Below, piece after piece: positions 63,905-64,000 of a stretch of 64,000 nucleotides of DNA. The translations under genes were made by a program, and so were the position numbers. The stretch comes from an uncultured Prevotella sp. (lineage in GTDB: Bacteria > Bacteroidota > Bacteroidia > Bacteroidales > Bacteroidaceae). The notes beneath the pieces were generated by a model. It worked only from the letters and a program-made list of their open reading frames with translations, was not told the origin of the DNA and searched no databases. The DNA lies in NCBI GenBank assembly GCA_947169185.1, contig CAMVOS010000008.1:1-64000 (forward strand), read 5' to 3'. Each line of letters begins with the position of its first letter. The stretch's first letter is position 1.

Positions 63905-64000
63905 ATGAAGAAATATATCCTTGATTTAACGGTAAGAGCCGTAGAACGTATCAGCGAGAAGCATGTACTGATACGACTGACGGACAACAAACCACTGCCA
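63905..64000 (+). CDS. pyrK: Dihydroorotate dehydrogenase electron-transfer subunit-like (partial, runs off the window)
   Basis: MKKYILDLTVRAVERISEKHVLIRLTDNKPLP... Confidence 0.6.
   Translation, partial: MKKYILDLTVRAVERISEKHVLIRLTDNKPLP

Noticed and set aside
1-64000. tRNA or rRNA genes
   Set aside because: No canonical tRNA or rRNA signature was recognised; the two cloverleaf elements at 353-475 and 1040-1162 are too long and lack GTTCRA and anticodon-arm features.

Overview
This 64-kb window is a Bacteroidales (Prevotella-like) chromosome segment. The assignment rests on the gene families present (gldB, porD-like DUF4835, SusC/SusD, HU-HIG/smalltalk/DUF4248) and on TAnnTTTG-type promoters. 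Most of it is dense core genome: mtaB, gldB, dnaB, recN, fabD, dnaN, coaBC, rng, a gmd/fcl/manC GDP-sugar cluster, glnS, mltG, malQ, a GH10 xylanase, glutamine synthetase III, aguA/aguB, C11 and M13 lipoprotein peptidases, a TPR-AraC regulator, nrdD/nrdG and the start of pyrK. No rRNA, tRNA or CRISPR array was recognised. Less ordinary signals: (1) a GxxExxY nuclease-like gene (530-967) bracketed by two 123-nt, inverted, cloverleaf-foldable elements (353-475 and 1040-1162); (2) a dispersed, degenerate 7/8-nt tandem-repeat family lying between genes and in-frame inside conserved genes (DUF4861, recN, coaBC, malQ, HAD phosphatase, aguA) and encoding the signal-peptide core of an M15 peptidase; (3) four helically phased direct repeats AGTCTCA-N6-GAAAAA (21/21/31-bp spacing) beside a TPR-AraC regulator; (4) a decayed island between aguB and aguA containing a VanX-like pseudogene, an inverted-repeat-flanked AT-rich block and an orphan gene; (5) a two-gene unit with an ABC ATPase fold lacking the signature/helical region. 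Several small genes absent from the ORF track were also read directly: a smalltalk protein, a COX24-like basic peptide and a small lipoprotein. All calls are by eye; no database search or folding was run.
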